NCBI GenBank assembly: GCA_948567375.1
Contig: OX419757.1
Location: 56,293,665 to 56,357,664, forward strand
Direction: 5' to 3'
Length of the DNA stretch: 64,000 nucleotides
Source of the DNA: Lunularia cruciata
Lineage: Eukaryota > Streptophyta > Marchantiopsida > Lunulariales > Lunulariaceae
Shown here: positions 45,490 to 56,880 of the stretch, piece after piece
Position numbering within the stretch: position 1 is the stretch's first letter
Layout: each line of letters begins with the position of its first letter
The notes under the pieces: generated by a model
What the model saw: only the letters and a program-made list of their open reading frames with translations
What the model was told of the DNA's origin: nothing
The model's database searches: none
Translations under genes and position numbers: made by a program

Positions 45490-46816
45490 TTGCTATTAGA
45501 GTAGGAATGGGATGGATGGAGTTTATGGACCACCAAATCCACTTCCACCAAACCATTGGGATTTTTGAGTCCAATTACTACCCAAGCATTGTTTCACATA
45601 ATTCATCACCTTGCAATTTGGACAAGATTTTTTGCATATGATCACTATATCTGAGGAACCCTTGGTGCTTCCGGTTGTAACTTATGGAGAACGGTGGACT
45701 TGTTGTTTCTATGTGTTAATAAATTAGATAGATTGGGAGTGGTGTGATAGAGTAACAACCATGGCGGCAATACTCAATGTTATCCTTGCTATGCAGCAAC
45801 AAATCAAGCACCTTATTTGATTGTTGGATGAATGAGATCTTTGACGACAAGAGCAGGTGGAGAGAGTACCAATTCAAGAAGGAGAAGATCGGATCAGATT
45901 CCCTAAACCCAAGGTATTTGAAGGCAAGAATCTTCCGGGTGCAGTGGAGAATTTTTTGTTTGATTGTGGATGTTATTTGAGCTACCAATCTACAAGACAA
46001 ACAAAAACAGATTCTCTTGGCTTCTAGCCAATTGGATGGAGTAGCAAAGCTATGGTGGAGATTCTGAGTGGAGCGAGCTGAAAAATAAATTGTTGCACCA
46101 ATCTTGACATGGGCAGAATTCAAGAGTACAATAATTAGTTGGTTCTAAGCTATAAATGCCACACAAGCTGCACGAGATAAGTTGGCAGAGTTGAAATAGA
46201 TTTGCTCTATAAGAAGCTACATCACGTAGTTCCAAAACACCATCATGCAAATTTTAGATTTATCGGAAGGTGAAGCTCTGGATTGATTTGTGAGGGCCTT
46301 GAAGGCAAGAACCAAATTAGAGGTAACCATGCAAAAGCCATAACACTTGGAGGAAGCCATGCGGTTGGCCAAACGTTTTGATTTATTGGTGGCAACAACT
46401 TGGTCTCAACCTCAACCTCCACAAAGCCTACCAATACACTATACACAAGTGGAGTAGCCAGCACCAATGGAGATTGATGCCATTTAACAAAGACCACTTA
46501 GCACGGTTGATAGAGAGAAATTGCAACAAAATGGTGGTTGTTTTTATTGTCACCAATTGGAGCATCGCATTGCTGAATGTCTACTCAAGAATGGATGACC
46601 TCGACAAGTTGCCCAAGTAGAGGTTGTGGAGTGGAATGATCAAGGAAACAAGGAATCTTAGTAGGAGATTTTGAGCCACCTAATGGGAGCTTGATTAGTT
46701 CCAATGGGATTGAAGGCTCAACCTATGCAAGTTTGCTTCACTTGCAAGATACGATATCTAATCAAGGTTGTAGGATTTTGGTTGATTCTGGAAGTTCAAA
46801 GAATTGCATGTCTATG

Positions 46817-49800
46817 TGTGGTACCCATATTTTTTGTTCTTCTATGGTTAGTAGTGTTTAAGAGACAAAGTAAGCACTAAAGTCAAATTGCGGACAAAGA
46901 ATGGATGGAAGTAACTTTGGAGGAAATCCAAAGAAGATGACATTGGATCTGATGATGGAGGTACTCGGAAGAGGAGTACGCCGGAAAAATTCCAAAGATC
47001 ACCATCTTTGGGTTGGAAGACGTAGGAAAGACAAAGACCGTTTAGCAACCTCTGTATGTGGCAAGAAAGTACATTTCAAGAAACGGCGGGGGCAAAAGAA
47101 GCATGTCTTGATAGTGACCGGGAGTGCATGCAGAAGAGAGAAATTCACAAACAAAATTGACTAAAGAATGATTGCAATTTGGAGCAATATAAAATTGCAG
47201 CTACGCAGGGGGAAGTTGAATACTTTGAGTAAATTTCCAATTCCTTTGAGTAGTCATCTTGCAGTAATGCGTGTCCGGAAGCCCATCGAGAGTGAGATTT
47301 TCTGAGGGAGTTAGAGTGTCTTGTCCAGGAGAGGGTCTTATTTTCCAACATCGTAGAATAAGAGAACAGATCATGGCAAAGAAGGTGGCCAACGTGCTGG
47401 TGGTGAGAGGTTTTGCAATTTGAAGGGTAGATGTAGTGGCAAGAATCAAAGTCTTGATTAGACTTCGTATTACTTTTTTAGCATGGAATTGGAATTTTAG
47501 TTTCCCAAGAGTGATGGCAGAGATTGCTGCCAGTAATTGTGAGGAGGGTCCCAAGGTGGAAGGGAAGAGAGGCAATCCGGCTCGATGGACTGAGTGAGAT
47601 TAATAGTTGGTATTGGGAAGAGAAGCAAGAGAACCAACGCGGATCACCTTCTATCGGAAGTGTGATGCTGCAGAGGAGACGGCGGAAATCCAAAATTTGT
47701 TCTTTGCTCCAAGAACCACAAATGGCTACAAGGTGGAGTCCTATTGGGACCCGATCTGAAGAAGTATCATGGGGGAAATGATGGCCATGTTCAAGCCAGA
47801 ACAAACTACCTACCTGAACATGTAGGAAACCGTCTTGTTCCATCAAATGTTTGTAGGAGTTCTAGTGAATTGGGCGAAGTGCTTTCACCACCGAGTGAGG
47901 CAGATGGTGGTGAATTGGAGAACGGGCTCACCACCACATTATTTTGCACCATTTGCAGCTCACTTCTACTTCGGGCTGAATTTACTATCCGAAGATGAGT
48001 GTCATTGTATGGTGTCTCACATGCATCCTGATTTGCAACGAGAAGCAGACGAGGAGGAGCGCCAATATATGTTGCATCTTTGAGCAAATGACAAATACTT
48101 TGCGAGGACAGGACAGTGGAAAGTCAAAGAAATTACCATTTCAAAGACAAAGAAGCGCAACAAACCCAAAGAAGCAAGGTTATCTCTCATGCAAAGGAAG
48201 ACTCGACGGCTGATGTTGAAAACGGCAAAGATCGTAAAAGAGGCATCATCGGGATTGGAATATGGGGAGAGACTAAGTTGCAGGAAGAGGAGCTCACCTT
48301 GAAAAGTGAGGAGTCTAGGAGAGAAAGCAATGGAGAGCCAGAGGTCCAGCAATCGGCAATAGTAAGTGAGGCTTGTCAGACAATGGTAGTAAACAAGTCA
48401 AGAGCAGAAGAGGAAGCAAAGAATCCCGCAGGGCCGAGTTCAAGAAGCCAAGACAAAGAAAGTGCTGACACAATGAAGATACAAAGATCATGACTTTGGA
48501 TGAAGGAGCCGATGACAAAAAAGAAGACTCCAAACAAAGATGGCAATGACAAGGAAGAGCACTTCAGCGGGATATCCTATCTGACGAAGGTGGTAACACC
48601 ATTGCTGGAACTATTGAAGGAGCATCAAAGAGTAATTCCCCAAGATTGCAAGAAGGGGATGAACGAATTGCAGATGGTGAAGTATCTGGTGAGTGAAGTG
48701 AAGGAGCTGCAGGAACAACAAGTCCAAAGAAGCGCGGAAGTGGAAGAACTTCGGAGGGAGGAAAGCTTGATGAAGAAAACGCTGACCATGCTACAAGGGA
48801 GCTGCACCAAGAAGGAGAAGGAATAACAAAGGTGAGCCGGAGAATTCAAGGAACAAATGATGTGGCTCAATAAGATGAAGGAATAAGTGAGTGATGTGCG
48901 CATCGAGAATGTTCATTTGAAGGTGATGAACATCATAATGGAGCAAGAGTTGGACAACTTGAAGAAGACTGCAGCGGGGAAGGATCAAGCATGGCAAAGG
49001 GAGTTAGCAGCCAAACAAGAGGAAGAAGAACGATTACAAGAGCTAGTCAGAAGTGTTGAGTTACAGAGTACACAGTATGTAGAGGAGAAGAAAATGCTTG
49101 CCACAGAGTACGAAGACGAGCTGAAGATGTATCGTGAAGAACTGAAAGTAGAGCGCTCTCAAGGATATGAGTCAGAATCAGTAGGAGAAGTTGCGGGGAA
49201 GTTGAGAGAAATCTTAAGCACGGAGGCTGAAGGGAGATTGGAGGAAGCCCGCCTACATGAGTTGAAGTTGCTTGTGCATGAAACTCAAAAGAGAAAAGCC
49301 AAAGATGTGGATATCAACACGTTGCTGATTCGCTTGAGAGAGCGTGTACATAGGAAAATGTTAGAGGTAGAGAACAATGTTAGTCTTAGACTAGATTTAG
49401 TCAATTTGGAATTAGAGAAGATTCGGAATAGTGTGATAGTGGAGAAGAGACCCAATGTGCAGAAGTAGGAGTACAAGTGTCATTGGACTTGATAATTGAC
49501 ACTTTAGAGAAGAGTGGGTCAGGAGATAAAGCAGTAGATGGAGTAACCCGGAGTTCAATTGTAGATTGTAGTGTAGAAGTTTTAGAATTAGTGAAGGATT
49601 TGGTAGATGTAGCCATACCCGAAGAAGGTGAAGTAATAGGAAGATCATCGGGTTTGGAAGCCAATGATGAGGTAGACATTGGATCGGGATAAATGTTGAT
49701 TTTGAGATCGGAAGAGGCAGATATGAAGAGATAGATTATTGATTAGGATCTGCAGGTAGGACAAGATGTTAGGAAGCGGTGCCTAGGTAGGCAAGTCTGC

Positions 49801-50493
49801 CGTTTGCTTCAGTATTTAAGTGGAGCATTTGCAGTATGATGTTATTCTGTATTCAAATTTCTGAAGATAGATAAAGTGAAGTGTTGTTTTCAGTACTCGT
49901 CGCTTAAGCTTAATTCCGATTGTCAATTTTGAGTTTGTGTTTGTGAGTGTGTGGAGAATTCCAAAGAGCAAGTTAGTGTGTTTGTGGATGTTTGAATCTA
50001 TAGCCTTGATCTTCATTCTGTGTGATTGATCTTGAGTGAAGTGCATCAGAGCAATGCCTTGACAAGTCTGAGAGGAATTGTAGTGTTGGTAGTATTCTAC
50101 ATTGGTGAGTGCAACACAAAGTTGATGTGAAGCAATTTTGATCGAGGAAGTTGTGCCTTCAGTGGAGGGGTGGAACACAATTCTGAGGCAAAATTGGTCT
50201 TTGCAGTGAAGTGCCGTCTTCGGGAGAATTTGAATCATCACAATCAAGAGTTGTTTGGATAGAATTTGCTATGTTGTGATTATGTGTGTGTGTATTCGTG
50301 ACAAGTTGTCAAGATTGTGAGCTTCTTACTCTCTTTTGGGTGTAGTTTCTACCTGAGAGATTAAAGAAGAAACCAAGAAGAACTACAATTGTGACTATTG
50401 ACTTTGTATTTGACCAATTCTGGATAGTATCTCTACAGGAATGAACTCTACTGACCCAATTACCGCAGAAGTGATATTTGCCGGGTTGTCACA
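46817..50493 (+). mobile_element. Solo LTR (3.7 kb) with embedded coiled-coil coding sequence, inside element E
   Basis: It starts TGTGGTACCCAT and ends CCGGGTTGTCACA, flanked by a perfect 5-bp duplication CTATG (46812-46816 and 50494-50498). Removing it restores the protease of element E. Same family as 26282-28196 (minus), with matching ends and a matching segment near 49480-49690. There is no gag, pol or internal LTR boundary, so it is read as one very long LTR left by recombination. Several plus-strand coding-like frames lie inside (46901-49692). A LARD-like non-autonomous unit is an alternative. Confidence 0.75.
48116..49692 (+). other. Coiled-coil-rich reading frames inside the long LTR
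   Basis: Frames at 48116-48493, 48500-48826, 48887-49468 and 49477-49692 are all on the plus strand. They are rich in Glu, Lys, Gln and Leu with heptad-like spacing, clearest at 48887-49468 (193 codons, 'ELAAKQEEEERLQELVRSVE'). A stretch of the last frame has a relative in the shorter solo LTR (27075-27389, minus): 'DTLEKSGS' and 'EVDIGS' recur. Conservation between two copies suggests a real former coding sequence. No family recognised. Fossil context. Confidence 0.5.
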
Positions 50494-50810
50494 CTATGCA
50501 AGTAGCAAAAGAATTTGGTATTCCTATCAAGCCAGTGATTGGAAGTAGTTTGATGATGGCAGATGGTAGAAAGGGTACTGCATTCCGCACCTTGTATCCT
50601 GTTACCTTCAAGATTGGGAAGGAGTATTTGGAGTGTATGAGTTTTGTAGTGGCACCTCTACACTATGATATCATTCTGGGTCTACCTTGGTTTGAACATC
50701 ATAAGGTTCAATTTGATTGGACCCAATGCCAAATTCAAGTACAACACCAAGGTAGGAATTTCTGATTAGGTTGTCTGGCACCTCTAAGTAAGACACCTAA
50801 GAATAGTCAG

Positions 50811-50990
50811 TCCCAAGATGGGAAGTTTGTTGAGAAGGTAGCTATAGAGCAAACCCAGAAGGGAGATGAGTCCCAAGATGGGAAGTTTGCTAAGAAGGCA
50901 ACTAGGGAGCAAGCTTGGAAGAGAGATGAATCCCTAGAAGGGAAGTTTGTTAGTAAAGCAACCATAGAGCAAGCTTTGGAGGAAGATAAG
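50811..50990 (+). repeat. 60-bp tandem repeat, three copies, in element E
   Basis: Units begin at 50811, 50871 and 50931 with 'tccc[at]aga[ta]gggaagtt'. Each encodes about 20 residues of an 'SQDGKF...' type, lying between protease and reverse transcriptase. It is an in-frame tandem expansion within the chromovirus polyprotein linker. Confidence 0.8.
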
Positions 50991-51059
50991 TTTGTATTTG
51001 TGGTGTGGATCAAGCCGATTGCACAAGAACAATCTACATAGGGCCGAGAGCCTCCTCAA

Positions 51060-52400
51060 GCAATGGTTGATCAGATAGTTAAGGAGATTGTGGATGTGTT
51101 TCTAGATGATCTGCCAAAGGGATTACCCTCTGATCAAGGTATGTTCTTCAAGATTGAGTTATTGCTAGGGAGTACTCCAGTGAGTAGACCAATCTATTGA
51201 CTCTCACCAAAGGAGTTGGAGGAGTTGCAAACAACACTTATAGATTTGTTGGAGAAGGACTTCATACAACATAATACCTCTCCTTGGAGAGCACCGGCAC
51301 TATTTGTTCCAAAGAAAGATGGAGGACTTTGTTTTGTATTGATTATCATGGGCTCAATAAGCAAACCGTGAAGAATACATATCCCTTGCCTTGCATTGAT
51401 GACTTTCTTGATCAACTAAGTGGAGCACGCTACTTTTCCAAGTTGGATCTTTGTAGCGGCTATTGGAAAATTCCTATTGATAGAGAGGATGTGCAAAAGA
51501 CTGCCTTTTGCACAAGGTATGGGCATTTTGAGTGGAGAGTTTTACCTTTCGGACTCACTAATGCTCTAGCAGTCTTCATGGATCAGATGCATCGGGTGTT
51601 GGATAGACTATTGGATCAGTCCGTGGTGGTGTTCTTGGATGATATCTTAATCTATAGCAACACAGAGGTAGAACACATGAATCATGTGCAAGAAGTCCTA
51701 AGACGACTACGACAATAGAAATTTTACTACAAGTTGTCAAAGTGTGCCTTTTGGTAGAAGGAAGTTACCTTCTTGGAGCATAAGATCTCATCAGAGGGGA
51801 TCAAGATGGAAGAAGAGAAGATCAAGGCCATTATTGATTGGCCTACCCCAAAAGATGCTATAGAAGTATGGGCATTCAATGGATTTGGCCAGCTTTTACC
51901 ATTGGTTCATCCTCTATTATGCTCATGTGGCTACACCATTGACTGACCTCTTAGGAAAGAACTCAAGCTTCTAGTAGACCACCAAGCATTCTAGAAGTTA
52001 AAGCATATGTTGTCTTCAAGACCTATTCTTCAACCATATGATCCTCAAATACCTTGTGTGGTTGATTTTGATGCTTCTAACTTTGCAATTGGAGCTATGT
52101 TGCAACAGGAATTCCCAGATAGACTTCATCCCATTGCCTTTGTGTCTCACCGACTAAATACAGCTGAAAGAAATTACTTTGCTTGAGATTGGGAACAACT
52201 TGCAATGGTATATGCCACCAAGGTATGGAGGCATTATCTCTTGGGGAAACGAGTGATCATGCAAATTGATCACAAGCCATTGTTGCATACCCTACACTTG
52301 GAGCACATGAAGAATTGACATCATCGATGGGAAGAACAACTCCAATTGTTTGACATCAAACTTGAGTACAAACAAGGTCAGTTTCACGTCATCCTTGATA
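51060..52400 (+). mobile_element. Element E reverse transcriptase and RNase H region
   Basis: Reverse transcriptase landmarks at 51284-51718 are '[20 protein letters not shown]', '[17 protein letters not shown]' and '[11 protein letters not shown]'. RNase H landmarks ('DFDASNFAIGAML', 'QIDHKPLLHTL') follow between about 52060 and 52300. It is fossil, with several breaks. Confidence 0.82.
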
Positions 52401-52420
52401 CTCTATCATAACAACCTGAT

Positions 52421-53640
52421 TTGAAGGCTCTTCCTCTCATCACGGTGACAATTACAATGGTGTCAATTGATCCCAAGGTCCATAACAAGTTTCGATCAAC
52501 TCTACAACAAGATCCCTTCTTCCAAATGGTACATGGTTGTCTAATAGCATGCAACAAGGAGTACAACACCTTCTCCTTCAAGGAAGGCCTTCTATTCCAT
52601 GCAGATCAGATCTATGTTCCAGCCAAAGGTGATCTTCAACTTGTGTGCCTTCAAGAAGCCTATGATTTACCAATAGCTGGTCACATGGGAGTAGACAAGA
52701 CCTTGGGCACCCTCCAACAACAATGGTGGTGGCCCAACATGACACAAGATGTTTGAGACTTTGTCCAATTGTGTGAGAGTTGTCAACGTAACAAGGCCTG
52801 TAACCAAAAGCCAAGTGGACTCCTCAACCACTTCCCATTCCAGCTACTTGTTGGGAACATGTGAGCTTAAATCTCATCACCTCCTTACCCAAGACACAAC
52901 AAGATCACACTACAATTGTGGTGTTTGTAGATAAGCTTAGTAAGCAAACCCATTTGGCACCAATGGTTGATAGTGTGGATGCTCCAACCTTGGTGCAACT
53001 CTACTTCAATAATGTCTTAAAACATCATGGGATGTCACGTGTACTCATCTCTGGCCGTGATCCTTGCTTCACCAGAAATTTTTGGCAAGCACTCTTCCAG
53101 CTACTTGGCACCAAGCTTGCTTTGTCCACAATCTATCTTCCTCAAACTGATGGACAAACTAAACGTGCAAATTTCACCTTGGAAGATATGCTTTGTGACT
53201 TTGTCAACATTCACCATACCAATTGGGATCAATGTCTTGTAGCTGCGGAGTTTGCATACAATAATTCTAAATAGGCAAACACCGGATTCTCTCCTTTCTT
53301 TCTCAATTTTGGCCAAGATCTGCTTGTCCCAAATTCTCTTCTTGCTCTTCCTCCGTCTCAAGTCCCCCATACTTCAACCTTCATGACTACAATCTCCAAA
53401 TCTCTCCAACAAGCCAAATCTCACCTCCTTGTTGCTCAGAATTGTCAAAAACAATATGCGGACCATCATCATTGTGATCTCACCTTTGAAGTTGGTGATA
53501 AAGTTATGTTATCCTTTAGTAATCTAACCGTCTCTCTTGTTGCTTATCAACTTGCCTTGTCTTGTCATATGCGCATCCATCCTGTCTTTCATGTTTCCAA
53601 GTTGAAACCCTTTGTTCCTAACCGCTATTCTTTCTCCTCT
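52421..53640 (+). mobile_element. Element E integrase region
   Basis: The zinc-binding part contains 'AGHMGVDKTLGTLQQQWWWP' and the core 'ISGRDPCFTRNFWQALFQ' and 'PQTDGQTKRANFTLEDM' (second Asp and Glu regions, 52861-53274). The tail includes 'VGDKVMLSFSNLT' near 53490 and a GPY/F-equivalent segment ('IHPVFHVSKLKPF'). It is fossil. Confidence 0.82.
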
Positions 53641-54050
53641 TGAGTCCAACTTCCTCATCCCCTATCCCTATCAATGATCATGAGGAGTATGAAGTTGATC
53701 GTATCCTTGCACGTTGCCACATCCAACGAGGACGCCGCCACCATACAAAGTACAAGGTCCTTTGGAAAGAGTACCCCCTTAGAGCAGAGGCAAAGTATAG
53801 TTCATATGAGGGAGAGTGCTTGGCAGCCATTTGGGCAGTAGCACATTTCCAATGTTACCTATTTGGTAACCCCTTCACTCTCATCATTGATCATCAGCCA
53901 ATGAAGTGGTTGATGGAGTCCAACAAGCTTTCAGGGAAGCTTGCACGACGGGCTCTGATTTTACATGAGTATGATTTCACGGTTTTTCATAGACCTAGAG
54001 TGGTGAACCATGATGCAGATGGATTGAGTAGAAACCCATGTCCCAGCTAG
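53640..54050 (+). other. Chimeric open frame: chromodomain of E followed by RNase H of A
   Basis: One 136-codon frame starts with the chromodomain of element E ('EYEVDRILARCHIQ', residues about 17-45) and continues with element A RNase H ('AEAKYSSYEGECLAAIWAVA' and 'DHQPMKWLMESNKL') from about residue 48. The junction near 53778 marks where the two elements were recombined; neither the 3' end of E nor the skipped part of A is present. This is an accidental fusion between fossils, with no implied function. Confidence 0.75.
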
Positions 54051-54059
54051 CAGGATCAG

Positions 54060-55645
54060 ACTGGAGCACGTTGGCATGGTGAAATAGATGAGGAGATGGT
54101 GCTAGGTTGGCATGCATTGGCCTTTTGTGTATATTTTTTGAGGCTTTGGTGGTACCTCTCTCAGCGCATACAAGAGGAGGTATTGAGGTCACAGATCTAA
54201 AGAGTAAAGATATTGGTATAGTTCAATGAGACATTCATGATGATGTCTTAGTGATGGACTATCTTTGCATTGGTGTTGTGGGTGGCACAGTTGGGGCCAA
54301 GGAGAGAGACCGTGTTCTTCAGCAAGCCAGATGGTTTAGATTGGAGAGCAGACACCTTTTGTGTGTATGGGAGCATGGTAGAGTGCAAGTAGTACCACTT
54401 CCATCTCAAAAACCATAGTTGGTCCATCATGCTCATGAGGAGCTAAGACATTTTGGAGTTAAGCAAACATATAGCTTACTTCAGAGTCATTATTGGTGGT
54501 GCGGTATGCAGACCAAGGTACAACATTTTGTTGCCAAATGTGTGGTTTGTAACCAAGTTAGAGCATCATTCAATGCTCCTACACTACAATTACACCCATT
54601 ACCTATCATGGGATTGGGTTACCATTGGAGTTTGGACTTTGTTGGACCTTTATTGTTGATTGTGAGACATCATTGGTAAGTTTTGGTGATGGTGGAGCAC
54701 TTCTCCAAGTAGATTGAGTTGGTGGCACTTCTTGACAAGTCTAGTGAAGGGACAACTTACTTGTTCCTGGATCAAGTTCTTAGTCATTTTGGTGCACTAG
54801 CTAAGGTTTTGACTAATCAAGGTATAGAGTTCTTGGGGGAGTTTCAGGTCTTGTGTGACAAGGCTTTGATTGATCATCATACTACCTCCCAAGATCACCT
54901 TGAGGTAGATAGCTTAGTAGAGAGAGTGGTTCAGACAGTGAAGAGAGGATTTTGAAAGTATGGTTTGCAAAGAGGCCATTTGGGAGATTGGGATCTCCAA
55001 TTACCTTGGTTATTGGTTATTGGTTCAGCCGGCAAGCCTCCTTAGCATCCTTCTCTCTATGGACAAGATCCAGATTTACCTGCAGCCATTCATCAAGATG
55101 CCACTTTAGTGTTGGACTTGGATGATCAAGATGTATGGGTGAGCGCATGTTCTCAATGGGTAGAGATCTTTTGGAGAGTGATGCCAATGGTCTTTGACAA
55201 CTTGGCGATTGCTCAACATAGAGATACTTTACACTATGCTACCATTTGAGGAGGAGGTTATAGACCCTTGATTTGTCAATTTCATCCATGTGACTATGTA
55301 TATCTATAGTAGACAGCACCAATGACACTTGATGTTTTGACAGGCTGCATATCTTAAGAGTGTGTGAGGTTTTGCCATTTGGAGTCCTTGTGTTGGAAGG
55401 ACATGATGGTGTTGTTTGGAAGGATCATGGGTGCAATTGTGGCCATGCCACCTCCCAAAAATTGATGGTACTATAGACCCAAGCTTGGCACTTGTACGTG
55501 CAGGCTTGAGGTGTATGTTATGTGGCTCTTCTAGTGGAGCTGCTACTATGTAGGTATGTGATAGTTGTTCAAGAGGATGGCATATGGCATGTATGACTCT
55601 TCCTCTCACGGTGGTTCCTCAAGGACAGTAGTTATGTCTTAGATG
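54060..55645 (+). mobile_element. Element A integrase and PHD finger region
   Basis: It matches the element C integrase: the zinc-binding segment at 54419-54560 ('HEELRHFGVKQTYSLLQSHY'), the core at 54600-54955 ('WSLDFVGPL', 'LTNQGIEFLGEFQVLCDKAL') and a PHD-equivalent segment at about 55500-55645. The PHD arrangement was therefore already present in the older copy. It is fossil, with many breaks. Confidence 0.82.
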
Positions 55646-55820
55646 TACTTGATCTATAGCTAGTTCATTATTTATATGGTATAGATTGCAAACATGCGAC
55701 TAATAATAGGGCTACATAGCACCCAACCTTCTGATCTTTGCCCATCATAGGGTATACCATATACTTAGAATAGATGGCTATCTGGAGTTAAAGGGACCTC
55801 CACGCCAGCTAGGGAGGCAA

Positions 55821-55926
55821 TTATGGCACTTTGGAGTCTATGTTTGACTTATATGTGAGTTGTGCTTCTATGGTGTATGATGTTGATAGCTATGTATGTT
55901 GGGTAGCGATGCATATACACATGACA
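55821..55926 (+). repeat. Right terminal repeat B of element A
   Basis: 106 bp, the same length as B1 and B2 of element C, ending CATGACA directly at the CCAA duplication. A G-rich purine stretch ('agggaggcaa') lies just before it. No A2 or second B follows; the next sequence is element G leader. Confidence 0.85.
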
Positions 55927-55930
55927 CCAA

Positions 55931-56880
55931 ATCTAAAAGACATGTACTGAATAGAAAGATCCTTAGGCCAAATAACTTGATGAGAAGTGCTAAAATTTAT
56001 AAAGGAAGCCAAAATGGGATGTTGATCAAATGTGCAAAATTTTAAAAGGAGTAGAAGTTACAACTTGGGAGAATTGGTTGACATTGTAAGGAAGGGTCAC
56101 TTCAAGAGAGTTAAGTTCTCATGAATGAGGAGAGTAGGTTTGACCAAAAGCACGTTTGAGTGTTTAGACTCATCTTGGGCCACCAAGAGTGGAAATTAGG
56201 ATTATAGTGAAATTAGGGTAAATTTCCTCAAAGGGTTTAAGTGATAATAGTGGCTGATTTGAAAAAAAAATTAGTTTAGAGGGGAATTTGAAGAGATTGT
56301 TGAGAGGATTCAAAGACCTCTGCAGTTTGGAGGAAAGGGTGATTCTAAGTGCTTCTTATATGGACAGAAGGGACAAAAGGTAAGTTTATATTTATTGAGT
56401 CTTGAGAAAAAGATATTGAGAGAAAGGAGAGGCTTACTTGACTTGGGTTTGCATGTTGGATCTTCTTCACCAAGATTGGGTGGAAAGATATCTAGGACCA
56501 AGGAGTTGTGTGAGGTTTGTGGAGTGGAAGGACTTCCAAAGATCCATGAGTATAAAGGATCAATAAAATTGTTAGACCTTGGTGAGGATCTTGGAGAGAG
56601 TCATAGCACCACTATATAGAAACTATTACATCCATCATAAAGTTCTCAAGATTAGTGATGAAAATAATCTTTCAATTGATGGATAAAATATCCATGAGTT
56701 TGCTTAATTTGCACCTTTGGATTTGATTGTGCCATAAAAATCATGGAGTAACTTTAACTCCTTGTACTACCTAGAGTGGACTACGCTAAAATGGTGCTAG
56801 TCATGTATATATCCTACTAGTTATAAAGAGAAAATAAACAAAAAAAAGTTGAGAGAAGAGAAAGGTAGTGAGAGGCTAAG
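55931..56880 (+). other. Element G leader, right part
   Basis: It matches element B leader (28670-28886 and 38577-39300), including the CCHC-type and 'ELCEVCGVEGLPK' segments (about 56340-56560). Confidence 0.72.

Larger units (their letters stand above)
45086..53778 (+). mobile_element. Element E: chromovirus (Ty3/gypsy with chromodomain), truncated (fossil)
   Basis: Order: 5' LTR (45086-45489), tRNA-Met-like primer site, gag (about 45770-46620), protease (about 46740-46816 and 50494-50765), reverse transcriptase, RNase H, integrase (52421 to about 53400) and a chromodomain (about 53670-53770, 'EYEVDRILARCHIQRGRR' then 'HTKYKVLWKEYP'). No 3' LTR is present; after the chromodomain the sequence passes into RNase H of element A. 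A 3.7 kb solo LTR interrupts the protease. It is old, with many breaks. Confidence 0.85.
19319..55926 (+). mobile_element. Element A: old methyltransferase-bearing gypsy copy (fossil), split by elements B and E
   Basis: Left end TGTCATG and right end CATGACA form an inverted pair, flanked by the 4-bp duplication CCAA (19315-19318 and 55927-55930). Own sequence lies at 19319-25467, 44889-45085 and about 53779-55926; the rest is nested insertions. Parts in order are a 450-bp left repeat, leader, gag, protease, methyltransferase, reverse transcriptase, RNase H, integrase, PHD finger and a 106-bp right repeat. It is the same family as element C but much older: many C/G positions of C read T/A here, and the coding regions have many breaks. 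It lies in the leader of element G. Confidence 0.88.

Noticed and set aside
46817-50493. DNA transposon insertion
   Set aside because: Ends are TG...CA with a 5-bp duplication and no long terminal inverted repeats or transposase. A second copy shows the same ends.
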